Position numbers and translations under genes: made by a program. A stretch of 64,000 bases of DNA from Gilliamella bombicola (GTDB taxonomy: Bacteria > Pseudomonadota > Gammaproteobacteria > Enterobacterales > Orbaceae): NCBI RefSeq assembly GCF_900094945.1, contig NZ_FMAQ01000011.1:1-64000 (forward strand). Direction: 5' to 3'. Shown piece by piece: positions 40,029-50,603 of the stretch (positions are counted from its first letter, which is position 1; every line of letters begins with the position of its first letter). The notes beneath the pieces were generated by a model that worked only from the letters and a program-made list of their open reading frames with translations, made no database searches and was not told the DNA's origin.

Positions 40029-41711
40029 TTACTCAGTTTTTGATGCAGCTTTGAATGCTTCAGCCATCGCATTAGTAAATGATGCATCTTCTTGAGTTGC
40101 AGTGTTATTTACCGCAGCAAGTGCTTCTTTTTCATCAGCCTCATCTTTAGCACGTACCGATAATGAAATTGCACGAGTTTTACGATCAATATTCACAATC
40201 TTAGCTTCAACTTCATCACCCACTTTTAATACAGTTGTCGCATCTTCAATACGTTCACGAGCAATATCTTGTGCTTTTAAGTAACCTTCGATACCTTCAG
40301 CGATTTCGATAGTTGCACCTTTAGCATCAACCTCAGTTACAGCACCTTTAACGATCGTACCTTTTTTATAGTTAGATGCAAAGCTACTGAATGGATCGTC
40401 TTCTAGTTGTTTAATACCTAAAGAGATACGCTCACGTTCAGCATCAACTTGTAACACAACCGCTTCAATATCATCACCTTTCTTATAAGCTTTAACTGCT
40501 TCTTCACCAGGCATATTCCAAGAGATGTCTGAAAGATGAACTAAACCATCAATACCGCCATCTAAACCAATGAAGATACCGAAATCAGTGATTGATTTGA
40601 TCTTACCGCTAACTTTATCACCTTTATTGTGTGATTCAGCAAACTGTAACCATGGATTTGGTTTACATTGTTTAAGACCAAGAGAAATGCGACGACGTTC
40701 TTCATCAATTTCAAGAACAATCACTTCAACTTCATCACCTAAGCTAACCACTTTAGATGGGTGAATATTTTTGTTTGTCCAATCCATTTCAGAAACATGA
40801 ACTAAACCTTCAACACCTGTTTCAATTTCAACAAAACAACCGTAGTCAGTTAAGTTAGTTACTTTACCTGTTACTTTAGTACCTTCAGGGTAACGTTTAG
40901 CAATTGAAACCCATGGATCTTCGCCTAATTGTTTTAAGCCAAGTGATACACGTGAACGGTCTTTGTCAAATTTAAGTACTTTAACAAGTAATTCTTGACC
41001 CACTTCAACCACTTCACTTGGATGTTTAACGCGTTTCCAAGCCATATCAGTGATATGAAGTAAACCATCAACGCCACCAAGATCAACAAATGCACCGTAA
41101 TCAGTAAGATTTTTGATAATACCTTTAACTTCAGAACCTTCTTGTAGATTTTCAAGAAGTTGTTCTCTTTCTGCACTATTTTCTGATTCGATAACTGCAC
41201 GACGAGAAACAACAACATTATTGCGTTTTTGATCTAATTTAATAACTTTTAATTCAATTTCTCTGTTTTCGATATGAGAAGTATCGCGTAATGGACGAAC
41301 ATCGACAAGCGAACCAGGAAGGAACGCACGAACCCCATTAAGATCAACCGTAAAGCCACCTTTAACTTTACCATTGATAACACCTAAAACTGTTGCAGCG
41401 TCATCAACTGCTTTTTCTAAAACTAGCCACGCTTCATGACGTTTAGCTTTTTCGCGAGATAGGATTGTTTCACCAAAACCATCTTCAATTGAGTCAAGTA
41501 CAACATCAACAACGTCACCGACTTGAACTTCTAATTCGCCTTGGGCATTTTTAAACTGCTCTACTGGAATTGCCGATTCAGATTTTAAACCAGCATCAAC
41601 TAAAACAACATCTTTGTCGATAGCAACGACAGTACCGCGGATCATATTACCAGAACGAGTGTCTAGTTGATTTAAAGACTCTTCAAAGAGTTGAGCAAAA
41701 GATTCAGTCAT
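40029..41711 (-). CDS. rpsA: 30S ribosomal protein S1
   Basis: S1 has six S1-type OB-fold repeats, seen as recurring G-x-V-x-x-I/L-T-D-Y/F-G-x-F-V segments. It brings mRNA to the small subunit. I set the start at ATG 41711 ([10 protein letters not shown]), giving 560 residues like E. coli. An in-frame start 11 codons upstream encodes leader-like sequence. It follows cmk and precedes ihfB, the conserved order. Confidence 0.97.
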   Translation of the reverse strand: MTESFAQLFEESLNQLDTRSGNMIRGTVVAIDKDVVLVDAGLKSESAIPVEQFKNAQGELEVQVGDVVDVVLDSIEDGFGETILSREKAKRHEAWLVLEKAVDDAATVLGVINGKVKGGFTVDLNGVRAFLPGSLVDVRPLRDTSHIENREIELKVIKLDQKRNNVVVSRRAVIESENSAEREQLLENLQEGSEVKGIIKNLTDYGAFVDLGGVDGLLHITDMAWKRVKHPSEVVEVGQELLVKVLKFDKDRSRVSLGLKQLGEDPWVSIAKRYPEGTKVTGKVTNLTDYGCFVEIETGVEGLVHVSEMDWTNKNIHPSKVVSLGDEVEVIVLEIDEERRRISLGLKQCKPNPWLQFAESHNKGDKVSGKIKSITDFGIFIGLDGGIDGLVHLSDISWNMPGEEAVKAYKKGDDIEAVVLQVDAERERISLGIKQLEDDPFSSFASNYKKGTIVKGAVTEVDAKGATIEIAEGIEGYLKAQDIARERIEDATTVLKVGDEVEAKIVNIDRKTRAISLSVRAKDEADEKEALAAVNNTATQEDASFTNAMAEAFKAASKTE

Positions 41712-41827
41712 ATTTTTATATCTTAAATTAATATTAACGTCCACATTACATCCTGTCTTATGGGGTTATTTACGATACTCCACTCATCCTTGAAATAGAG
41801 CTTGGTTAACACACGCTGTAAACAAAC

Positions 41828-42508
41828 TTACAACGCAATTTTTTTGTTTATATACGTAATAGATTGATTAAAAACATCTTGAATCGAAAGCGATGTAGTA
41901 TCAATTATTAGTGCATCAACAGCAGGTTTTAGCGGCGCAACAACCCGATTACGATCACGCTCGTCACGCGCAGTTATCTCCTGCAAAATTTCGGCGAATT
42001 TAACATGATTTTGCCTATCTTGCAACTGTTTCATTCGCCTTTCTGCACGAGAGTGCGCACTTGCATCAAGAAAAATTTTAACTGGTGCATCACTAAACAC
42101 CACACTGCCCATATCACGACCATCAGCAATCAAGCCTGGAGCTTTCCTAAAGTCACGTTGGCGCTGTAATAAAGCTGTTCTAACAGAATTAATTGCCGCC
42201 ACTTTTGATGCAGCCCCACCCGTTTGTTCTGTACGAATTTCGTTAGTGACATCAACATTATCTAATAACACTTTAACATCACAACCATAAGTATCAAACG
42301 TTAGCGGCAAATTAAGGGCTAATTGGGCTAATTGACTTTCATCATCCAATGCAATGCCTTGCTTAAGTGCGCTAAGTGCTAGTACACGATAGATAGCGCC
42401 AGAATCTAAAAGATGCCATTTAAAATGATTAGCTAACGCTTGGCATAAAGTGCCTTTACCAACACCACTTGGCCCATCAACAGCAACAACGGGAACAAAT
42501 TTATTCAT
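41828..42508 (-). CDS. cmk: Cytidylate kinase
   Basis: The enzyme phosphorylates CMP and dCMP. Its P-loop is G-P-S-G-V-G-K-G-T-L (residues 12-21), D-G-R-D-M-G-S-V-V-F is the substrate-binding segment, and a mobile insert R-D-E-R-D-R-N-R follows. The 226-residue length is standard. Its ATG is 1 bp after the aroA stop, so the two are tightly coupled. Confidence 0.96.
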   Translation of the reverse strand: MNKFVPVVAVDGPSGVGKGTLCQALANHFKWHLLDSGAIYRVLALSALKQGIALDDESQLAQLALNLPLTFDTYGCDVKVLLDNVDVTNEIRTEQTGGAASKVAAINSVRTALLQRQRDFRKAPGLIADGRDMGSVVFSDAPVKIFLDASAHSRAERRMKQLQDRQNHVKFAEILQEITARDERDRNRVVAPLKPAVDALIIDTTSLSIQDVFNQSITYINKKIAL

Positions 42509-42509
42509 T

Positions 42510-43790
42510 TTATTTTTCGCTTAATCGTTTAAATTGTTCAAAATAATCAGGAAAAGTCTTCATTGTGCATTTAGGATCTAATATTGTCACAGACGTATCA
42601 GAAAGTGCCACCAATGAAAAACACATAGCGATACGATGATCATTATAAGTTTCAATTTCGGCATAGGTTAATTTAGCTGGTGGCACAATAGTAATATAAT
42701 CGCGACCTTCATCAACGGTTGCACCGACCTTTTTTAACTCCGTAGCCATTGCATGTAAGCGATCAGTTTCTTTAACTCGCCAATTATAGATATTGCGAAT
42801 GGTAGTAGGAGTTTTAGCAAACAGTGCTGTTGTAGCAATGGTCATTGCCGCATCAGGGATATGGTTCATATCCATATCAATACCGTGTAATTCACCACAT
42901 GAACATTCAATATAATCATCAGCCCAAGTTACTTTAGCGCCCATTTTTTCAAGAACATGGGCAAATTGTGTATCACCTTGTAAACTTTTTTTACCAATAC
43001 CCGTGACTCTCACTGTGCCACCTTTAATTGCAGCCGCTGCTAAAAAATAAGAAGCAGAAGAGGCATCGCCTTCAACTAAATAATCACCAGGAGCTTGATA
43101 ACACTGATTAGCTTTAATAATAAATTTTTGATAGTTATGATTTGTCACCGAAACACCAAAAATAGCCATCATTTTGATAGTAATATCAATGTAAGGTTTA
43201 GAGACTAAATCGCCAATTATGGTTATTTGAGTATCATTTTGTGCTAGTGGCGAAGCCATTAACAAGGCAGTTAAAAACTGGCTAGATACCGAACCATCAA
43301 CGTCAATATTACCACCGATAAAACCACCTCGAATATGTAGCGGCGGATAACCTTCATTTTCAAGATAATCAATTTTAGCACCACCTTGGCGTAGAGCATC
43401 AACTAAATGACCAATCGGACGTTCTTTCATACGAGGTTCACCCGTTAATACAATGTTATTATGACCAAGACATAACGCTGCAGTTAAAGGGCGCATAGCC
43501 GTACCGGCATTACCTAAAAAAAGCTCTAATGTATGGTCAGATTGCAACAAACCTCCCACACCTTGAACATCACAAATGGTACGATCATGCGATAGCTGAT
43601 ACTTCACACCTAAGGACGCAAGTGCATCAAGCATATAACGCACATCATCACTATCCAGTAAATTAGTTAAGCGCGTATTACCTTTACTCAATGCTGATAA
43701 TAATAAAGCACGATTAGAAACACTTTTTGAACCAGGCAAATTAATCGTACCACTAAATTTTTTTATTGGTTGTAATGTTAAGGATAACAT
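42510..43790 (-). CDS. aroA: 5-enolpyruvylshikimate-3-phosphate synthase
   Basis: This shikimate-pathway enzyme has the N-terminal [10 protein letters not shown] motif, the [16 protein letters not shown]-binding segment and the R-x-K-E-T-D-R motif (R-V-K-E-T-D-R). The [10 protein letters not shown] motif marks it as a class I, glyphosate-sensitive type by family convention. serC, its usual upstream partner, is replaced by an XRE regulator gene. Confidence 0.96.
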   Translation of the reverse strand: MLSLTLQPIKKFSGTINLPGSKSVSNRALLLSALSKGNTRLTNLLDSDDVRYMLDALASLGVKYQLSHDRTICDVQGVGGLLQSDHTLELFLGNAGTAMRPLTAALCLGHNNIVLTGEPRMKERPIGHLVDALRQGGAKIDYLENEGYPPLHIRGGFIGGNIDVDGSVSSQFLTALLMASPLAQNDTQITIIGDLVSKPYIDITIKMMAIFGVSVTNHNYQKFIIKANQCYQAPGDYLVEGDASSASYFLAAAAIKGGTVRVTGIGKKSLQGDTQFAHVLEKMGAKVTWADDYIECSCGELHGIDMDMNHIPDAAMTIATTALFAKTPTTIRNIYNWRVKETDRLHAMATELKKVGATVDEGRDYITIVPPAKLTYAEIETYNDHRIAMCFSLVALSDTSVTILDPKCTMKTFPDYFEQFKRLSEK

Positions 43791-43811
43791 AATGACTCTC
43801 TTTAATATTCT

Positions 43812-44684
43812 TTAAAATCTTTCTAGCGTCGTTTTTAATAAATCAATTGCTTGCTTATCTTTAGCACTATTTTTCCATAACTCATCAAATAAATGTCGAT
43901 ATCTTTTAATAGCATCATAAGATGACGTGATCGACGCAATACCAGTAGTTACATTAGGTAACTCACCTAATCGAAACGGACTCATTGCTAATGAAATAGG
44001 ATTACTATCTTGATAAAAAATCTGAAAAGCAATTGATGGAATTGCTTCTTGTGTAATAGCAATAGTGGGGGCAAAGGATTGTTGTTCTATTAGCTCAATT
44101 AAATGATAAACTTCTTTACGTGCTAATAACATTCTTTCTGACTTCTTGCCTGGAGAAATTGTCAAATTTCCCACTAAACCAATATGCAAAAACCGCTCTA
44201 CATTACGCAAGCTAATTAAATTAATCACCTTTGGTACTGATTGATAAAACTGCTTTTTACGTTCTTTTAAAATCGACAAAATAACTGAATATTTTTGGTG
44301 ATCAATCAACTCGTTTGATTCATTTAGCATCATAGCTAAATGAGTCAAATAATCAGGTGAAGTTAATAAAAACGAAAAAGGGTCGAAGTGAGAATAGATA
44401 TGGGTTGATTGTTCTTCTAACTGGCGCATACGCTCAAAAAAACCGTCACCACTCGAATAATACTCGGTATCAATGCCAAGTAAACTCGCAAAAGAAGTAT
44501 CGAGTAACAAGGCCAATCGTTCTAAAGTTTCAATTTTAACGATTTCGCCTTTTTCTAACCGATAGACTGCTGCTCTTGAAATTTTAAGGCTATCAGCAAC
44601 ATCTTCAGCCTTCAGTGAAGCGGCAATCCTATACGCACGTAAACGTTGACCTATAGCACAATAATCAATCGATCCAGTAATCAT
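43812..44684 (-). CDS. XRE-family transcriptional regulator with a large C-terminal domain
   Basis: The N-terminal helix-turn-helix spans about residues 11-66 (L-R-A-Y-R-I-A-A-S-L-K-A-E-D-V-A then I-S-R-A-A-V-Y-R-L-E-K-G). About 220 residues follow that I do not recognise; they look alpha-helical with no clear ligand motif. It lies 21 bp upstream of aroA and could be cotranscribed with aroA-cmk. That would place a regulator where E. coli has serC. Its targets are unknown. Confidence 0.8.
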   Translation of the reverse strand: MITGSIDYCAIGQRLRAYRIAASLKAEDVADSLKISRAAVYRLEKGEIVKIETLERLALLLDTSFASLLGIDTEYYSSGDGFFERMRQLEEQSTHIYSHFDPFSFLLTSPDYLTHLAMMLNESNELIDHQKYSVILSILKERKKQFYQSVPKVINLISLRNVERFLHIGLVGNLTISPGKKSERMLLARKEVYHLIELIEQQSFAPTIAITQEAIPSIAFQIFYQDSNPISLAMSPFRLGELPNVTTGIASITSSYDAIKRYRHLFDELWKNSAKDKQAIDLLKTTLERF

Positions 44685-44797
44685 AATATACTCAAACTAT
44701 TGGGATTTTGGCAGTGTATCACAAGGTGATAACAATGCCAATTTTTGGCAAAATGTTTCCGGTGTAGCCTATATTTTCACAACAACTTAAATAACAC

Positions 44798-47692
44798 CTA
44801 TTTTAATAACTCATTTTGCAATGCTGATACATTTTCAAATTCAGTAAACTCAGAAATTGCCTCTGGTTGTTTAGCATTATCTTCACGCTTACCAAGAACT
44901 TGCGACGCAAATACAAAACCTTTTTTATCCATAACTGAACGGCTATAAAAATCAACTAAATCTTGTTGAGTGATTTTTTTCAATTGTTCAATTTTTTTGT
45001 GCCGTGAATCAAACATAAAACGCGAATTCCGATAGTCAGCCATATAACGACTAAACTCTTCATCCAATGTTTGCGGAGGCATTTTCAATTCATCAAGTAC
45101 CGCTTTTTTATATTGCTCAATATCTTCTTTAGATAATGCTTTAAGCTTATTTGATATAACAGGATAAAATTCTTGATAACGCTTAAATAAATAAGCTGGA
45201 TCGTATTGGTTACTTTGAATGATAAAACTCATTCCAACTGAATCTCCAACTGTAACAGGGCCTGCAAATACAGCGTAGCCGAGTTGCTCGTTAGTACGCA
45301 ATTGATCAAAAAACCATGGTGATATGATTTTAGACAGCGTATAACTTAGCATACAACTGCTAATCCGATCATAACCGGTTGGAATATAGCTCATCATCAA
45401 AGCATTATCAGTGCTTTTCGCATGTTGAGTCATTTTGGCCTCCAATGATTTTTTAATCTGAATATTATCAACAAGAGTAAATTCAACATCACGCACTAGT
45501 GTTTTTTGGATGGAATGATAAAGATCTAAAGAATCCTCGTTAGACAAATTACCCAAGCTAAGCATATAAGGTACTGAGTGGGTTAATAAATTATCGCGAT
45601 AAGTTAACACGTCATTAATAGTCATTGTTTCTGTAATTTGACGTCTTTCATCCCGTTCAAAATATGGTAAATCTGACAATTCATTAACAGGATTAACCGC
45701 CAACCAATAACTTTTAGCATGCTCAGATTTATCCAATTCTTGCAAATACCAAGATTTAGCTAACACTAAGCTTTGTTCATCAATCGTCACATTGCGATAA
45801 CTATTAAGAATTGCTGTCACCATTTTAGGTAAATGCTGACTAAAGCCACTAGCTGAAATCATCAGTCCATTATCATTATTTGTTGATAACGAAATACCCG
45901 CAACCCTAGCCTGAAATCGTAATTGTTCTAAATTACGACTTGCAATGTAATCAAGTAAATTAAAAGCGACCTCTGCTTTAGCATCACTAAAAGCCTCGTT
46001 ATTCCGTAACGAAACCACAATCGCCGCTTTAGGTTCAGTTTTGAAATATTGACTAACAAAATGAAGATGATTACCACGTTTACTAAACCCAGCTGGTTGA
46101 GCTTGAGCGCGGTTTTGCTTCACAATTGAAAAATCGTCAGGGATATAAGGATTTAATTCAGGTAAACTAAATGTGAAATTTTTACCTAAAGCCAACCAAT
46201 TCGCTTTTTGCTCACTAGTAATATTATCGATTTTATAAGGTGCGTCTACAAAATAAGCCGTCTTATTAGTCGTTTGATTTGGTGAAATAATCCAAGCTCT
46301 AACGTTATCCGGCGTTAGGCTTTTTAAGCGAGCGGCGATCGCTGTTTTATCAAAATTATTAGCAATAAAATCAGAATTTAATATATTTTTAACGGGGTAC
46401 AACAACATTTGATCAGATAGCCATTCCACATAAGACATATCACGCTCAACATCCTGATACTTAAATTCTAGTGCTAAAACTTTCTTAAGTTCTTCATAAT
46501 AAGCATCAGAAATTCCTTGCTTTTGAATTAACTGCAAATAATTAAAAATAGCCCCAATAACTTTATCTTTTTGAGCGAGACCATCGTCGGTTAAGCTCAC
46601 ATTAATACTCAACATACCACTATTACCATAACGGATAGGGTTGATAGACGAACTAATACCTTCAATAAGACCCTGCTTTTGTAACTGATCAGACAACGTG
46701 TTGGGGCTACTATTATCAATTAAATAAGTGATATATTCATCGCTTTTATCAGCAAATTTATCTAAATTGTTTTCCATTGGAAATTGTAAAAATAGCAATT
46801 TCTTAGGTTGCGCTGGCACCATTGCAATCTGTTTGCTTAACACATTTGGAGTGATCGCTGGCTTATCAACTATTGGAGCATTAATGTTTTTATTAGGGAT
46901 TTTACCAAAGGTGTTTTCAGCTAATTTTGCTAATTTATTGATTGACTGATTACTATAAATTACCCCCACCATGATATTAGACGAATAATAATTTTTATGA
47001 AAAGTCACTAAAGCATCTTGTAATTTACTACTTGGTTTATCACTTAATGTTTCTAAATTGCCACCCGAAAATTGTGCCGATGGGTGATTAGGATTAATAG
47101 TTTCGGAATTAACTTGTTCAATACGAAAACCATCGTTCGATCTAGCCATCGTCATTTCGGCATTAACAGCATTGCGTTCTTTATCGGCAAATTTAGGATC
47201 TAAATTCGGCTCGGCAATAGCATCGGCTAAATGATCCAGCGCTTTATCAAATGCACTATTTTCAACTTCAAAATAAAAAGCCGTTCTATGTGCCGCAGTG
47301 CTGGCATTATAACTTCCTGAATGACGACTTAAAAACTGAGAAAAGCTTGCTGGTTCTGGGTAATTTTTCGATCCCATTAATACCATATGTTCAGCATAGT
47401 GCGCCAGTCCTTGCTGATCTTTTGGATCTTGCAGTGACCCAACTGGTAATGCTAACGAACCGAGTGACATAACAGCATTAGGATCAGACACAAGTAACAC
47501 GCGCATTTTATTTGATAGCTCAATCACTTCATATTGGCGCTTATCGCGCTCACTTTGCTGAACTTTTTCTAACAAAACGGGGCTCACAAGCTTATTTTCA
47601 ATAGCAAACGATACCGGTGAAGTAGTCATAGTTAATAATCCAATAAAACTACCTATTATTAAATTAACTATTTTTTTATTTTTCAAATCCAT
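44798..47692 (-). CDS. ptrA: Pitrilysin-family protease (protease III-like)
   Basis: A signal peptide (about residues 1-30, ending S-F-A) precedes an M16 metalloprotease. The inverted zinc motif is H-Y-A-E-H, with the distal glutamate in E-R-N-A-V-N-A-E-M. The roughly 964-residue size and the later inactive-half sequences fit the periplasmic protease III. ATG 47692 is preferred over an in-frame GTG at 47701. It would degrade small peptides in the periplasm. The usual recC/recB neighbours are absent. Confidence 0.92.
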   Translation of the reverse strand: MDLKNKKIVNLIIGSFIGLLTMTTSPVSFAIENKLVSPVLLEKVQQSERDKRQYEVIELSNKMRVLLVSDPNAVMSLGSLALPVGSLQDPKDQQGLAHYAEHMVLMGSKNYPEPASFSQFLSRHSGSYNASTAAHRTAFYFEVENSAFDKALDHLADAIAEPNLDPKFADKERNAVNAEMTMARSNDGFRIEQVNSETINPNHPSAQFSGGNLETLSDKPSSKLQDALVTFHKNYYSSNIMVGVIYSNQSINKLAKLAENTFGKIPNKNINAPIVDKPAITPNVLSKQIAMVPAQPKKLLFLQFPMENNLDKFADKSDEYITYLIDNSSPNTLSDQLQKQGLIEGISSSINPIRYGNSGMLSINVSLTDDGLAQKDKVIGAIFNYLQLIQKQGISDAYYEELKKVLALEFKYQDVERDMSYVEWLSDQMLLYPVKNILNSDFIANNFDKTAIAARLKSLTPDNVRAWIISPNQTTNKTAYFVDAPYKIDNITSEQKANWLALGKNFTFSLPELNPYIPDDFSIVKQNRAQAQPAGFSKRGNHLHFVSQYFKTEPKAAIVVSLRNNEAFSDAKAEVAFNLLDYIASRNLEQLRFQARVAGISLSTNNDNGLMISASGFSQHLPKMVTAILNSYRNVTIDEQSLVLAKSWYLQELDKSEHAKSYWLAVNPVNELSDLPYFERDERRQITETMTINDVLTYRDNLLTHSVPYMLSLGNLSNEDSLDLYHSIQKTLVRDVEFTLVDNIQIKKSLEAKMTQHAKSTDNALMMSYIPTGYDRISSCMLSYTLSKIISPWFFDQLRTNEQLGYAVFAGPVTVGDSVGMSFIIQSNQYDPAYLFKRYQEFYPVISNKLKALSKEDIEQYKKAVLDELKMPPQTLDEEFSRYMADYRNSRFMFDSRHKKIEQLKKITQQDLVDFYSRSVMDKKGFVFASQVLGKREDNAKQPEAISEFTEFENVSALQNELLK

Positions 47693-47805
47693 AATATTCA
47701 CTCGCTTGACTTTATCGTCAAAAAACTGCTGTTAAAGAGAAAGAAGCGGATTTATCAAAACACCTAGGCATAATAATAAATTCCGCTATTATGTGATAAA
47801 TACAA

Positions 47806-49398
47806 TTAATGTTCCCGAGTTTTTCTAAATTCAACATCAGGATATCGTTCTTCGGTCAAATTCAAATTAACCATACTTGGCGCAATATAAGAAAGATTAT
47901 CTCCCCCATCCAAAGCCAAGTTCTGCTCGCATTTGCGCTTAAACTCTTCTAATTTTTTCACATCAGAACATTCAACCCAACGAGCGGTTGTCACATTAAC
48001 AGACTCATAAATGGCTTCAACGTTATATTCCGATTTTAAACGCGCAACAACCACATCAAATTGCAGCACCCCAACAGCACCCACAATTAAGTCATTATTG
48101 GTTAATGGACGAAACACCTGAACGGCGCCCTCTTCAGACAATTGCACTAATCCTTTTAGTAACTGTTTTTGTTTAAGTGGATCTTTAAGACGAATTCGGC
48201 GAAATAGTTCTGGCGCAAAGTTAGGAATACCAGCAAATTTCAAATCTTCGCCTTGAGTAAACGTATCACCAATTTGAATGGTCCCGTGATTATGTAAACC
48301 AATAATATCGCCAGCATAGGCTTCCTCAACATGTTCACGATCGCCGGCCATAAATGTCAATGCATCTGAGATATTAATATCTTTAGCCAAACGAACATGA
48401 CGCAATTTCATGCCTTTTTCATATTTACCCGATACAATGCGCATAAATGCCACACGGTCACGATGTTTAGGATCCATATTTGCTTGAATTTTAAAAACAA
48501 AACCACTAAATTTTTCTTCTGATGATTCAACTTCGCGTTTATCACTCTGCCGTGGCTGTGGTGTTGGTGCCCAAGCAGTTAAACCATCAAGCATATGATC
48601 AACGCCAAAATTACCCAGTGCTGTACCAAAAAAGACTGGCGTTAAATCACCCGACAAGAAAGCATCTAGATCAAATTCATTGGAAGCTCCTTGCACTAAT
48701 TCAAGCTCTTCGCGCAGTTGCTGTGCTAAATCATCACCAACAGCTACATCCAAATCAGGATTAGTTAACCCTTTAATAATTCGGACCTCTTGTATGGTAT
48801 GACCTTGACCTGATTGGTAAAGGTATGTTTCGTCTTTCGCTAAATGATAGACACCTTTAAATAACTTGCCACAACCAATCGGCCAAGTAATTGGTGCGCA
48901 CATTATATTTAGCTCGTTTTCAACTTCATCAAGCAATTCCATCGGATCGCGAATATCACGATCTAGCTTATTCATGAACGTTAAAATTGGTGTATTACGC
49001 AAACGCGTGACTTCCATTAATTTACGGGTACGATCTTCAACCCCTTTTGCCGCATCAATCACCATCAAACAACTATCAACCGCTGTTAACGTACGGTAAG
49101 TATCTTCAGAAAAATCCTCGTGCCCTGGGGTGTCTAATAAATTAACTAAGCAATCATTATAAGGAAACTGCATCACAGATGTCGTAATAGAAATACCACG
49201 CTGCTTTTCCATTTCCATCCAGTCTGACTTAGCGTGCTGAGCATTCGCGCCACGGCCTTTAACCGTACCGGCTGTTTGGATTGCATGACCAAATAAAAGT
49301 ACCTTTTCGGTAATGGTGGTTTTACCGGCATCAGGGTGAGAAATAATCGCAAAAGTACGACGCGCATTAACTTCATCTAAATAAGCTTGTTCTGTCAT
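47806..49398 (-). CDS. prfC: Peptide chain release factor 3
   Basis: This GTPase recycles RF1 and RF2 from the ribosome. Motifs are S-H-P-D-A-G-K-T-T (G1), D-T-P-G-H-E-D-F (G3) and M-N-K-L-D (G4). The 530-residue length matches E. coli. It is divergent from ilvY with about 210 bp between the start codons. Confidence 0.96.
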   Translation of the reverse strand: MTEQAYLDEVNARRTFAIISHPDAGKTTITEKVLLFGHAIQTAGTVKGRGANAQHAKSDWMEMEKQRGISITTSVMQFPYNDCLVNLLDTPGHEDFSEDTYRTLTAVDSCLMVIDAAKGVEDRTRKLMEVTRLRNTPILTFMNKLDRDIRDPMELLDEVENELNIMCAPITWPIGCGKLFKGVYHLAKDETYLYQSGQGHTIQEVRIIKGLTNPDLDVAVGDDLAQQLREELELVQGASNEFDLDAFLSGDLTPVFFGTALGNFGVDHMLDGLTAWAPTPQPRQSDKREVESSEEKFSGFVFKIQANMDPKHRDRVAFMRIVSGKYEKGMKLRHVRLAKDINISDALTFMAGDREHVEEAYAGDIIGLHNHGTIQIGDTFTQGEDLKFAGIPNFAPELFRRIRLKDPLKQKQLLKGLVQLSEEGAVQVFRPLTNNDLIVGAVGVLQFDVVVARLKSEYNVEAIYESVNVTTARWVECSDVKKLEEFKRKCEQNLALDGGDNLSYIAPSMVNLNLTEERYPDVEFRKTREH

Positions 49399-49609
49399 AA
49401 AATAAACTATTTTAACCTACAAAAAATAATCGCTCATTTTAGCAGGTATCCGCCTATTTTGCCATTGATGTTACATCATAATACTATTTACCTTATTTGA
49501 TTATCTATGCATAATATTTCCACTAATCAGTAATGCATGATTTACGGCTTCTTAATAAAAAACCTACTGATCCTGCATTTTAGCGCAATAACCGGAACTA
49601 ACCATAACT

Positions 49610-50512
49610 ATGAACATTCGTGATTTAAAACTGTATTTACATTTATGCGAAACCTGCCACTTTGGCATAACCGCGAATGCCATGCATGTTAGCCCATCGA
49701 CCTTATCAAGACAGATCCAACGGCTTGAAGAGCACTTTGGACACCCACTATTTATTCGCGACAATAGGCAAGTACAAATCACTCAAGTCGGCGAAAAAGT
49801 CAAACACTTTGCTCAACAGGTCATAAACCTGCACCAACAACTAAAGCACGAGTTAGATCAATCGAACCAACAACTTGTTGGCGAATTGACCCTTTTTTGC
49901 TCGGTCACTGCCGCCTATAGCCACCTACCTGAAATACTTGATCGCTTTAGGATCCACTACCCACTTGTGGAAATAAAGCTATCCACGGGAGATGCTGCAG
50001 ATGCAGTTGAAAAGATACAATCAAATGCAGCCGATTTAGCCATTGCCGGAAAACCAAAACAACTCCCGAACGGCATTGAATTTTTAAAATTTGGTGAAAT
50101 TGAAATGGTCTTGTTGATCCCTAAACTTAACAGCTCATTTAGCGACAAATTACATCAAAAACAACCAGACTGGCATAATATCCCCTTTATATTGCCAGAA
50201 CATGGACCAAGCCGTCACCGCATTGATTTATGGTTCAAGCAAAGAAAAATCACCAACCCAAAAATCTACGCAACAGTTGCCGGACACGAAGCCATTGTAT
50301 CAATGGTTGCTTTAGGCTGTGGCGTAGCCTTATTGCCCAAAGTCGTAATGGACAACAGCCCTGAACGGATAAAAGATCGTATAACCGAATGGTCAACCAA
50401 CTTAATGGAACCGTTCGATGTCGGCATTTGTGTACAAAAAAAACGATTATCAGAAAAAATCATCGCCGCTTTTTGGGAAATTAGCAATCTAAATTTACCC
50501 AATAACGAATAA
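49610..50512 (+). CDS. ilvY: LysR-type regulator IlvY
   Basis: The 300-residue protein aligns throughout with E. coli IlvY. The helix-turn-helix segment contains A-M-H-V-S-P-S-T-L-S-R-Q-I-Q-R-L-E-E, then F-C-S-V-T-A-A-Y-S-H-L-P and C-G-V-A-L-L-P-K-V-V. IlvY activates ilvC in response to acetohydroxy acids. In E. coli ilvC is the divergent neighbour; here it is prfC, and ilvC is not in the window. No clear Shine-Dalgarno precedes the ATG. Confidence 0.9.
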   Translation: MNIRDLKLYLHLCETCHFGITANAMHVSPSTLSRQIQRLEEHFGHPLFIRDNRQVQITQVGEKVKHFAQQVINLHQQLKHELDQSNQQLVGELTLFCSVTAAYSHLPEILDRFRIHYPLVEIKLSTGDAADAVEKIQSNAADLAIAGKPKQLPNGIEFLKFGEIEMVLLIPKLNSSFSDKLHQKQPDWHNIPFILPEHGPSRHRIDLWFKQRKITNPKIYATVAGHEAIVSMVALGCGVALLPKVVMDNSPERIKDRITEWSTNLMEPFDVGICVQKKRLSEKIIAAFWEISNLNLPNNE

Positions 50513-50525
50513 CAAAAATATAGTG

Positions 50526-50531
50526 TATAAT
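50526..50531 (+). promoter_or_regulatory. Candidate -10 for the 3HB-oligomer hydrolase-like gene
   Basis: A perfect TATAAT lies about 73 bp before the ORF. The -35 region is poor, so an activator may be needed. Confidence 0.3.
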
Positions 50532-50603
50532 CACGCCTTAAAAGACATAAAACTATAATAATAAATGTATTACCCAACCAGTTAACTATAGCTGGACGTA
50601 ATT

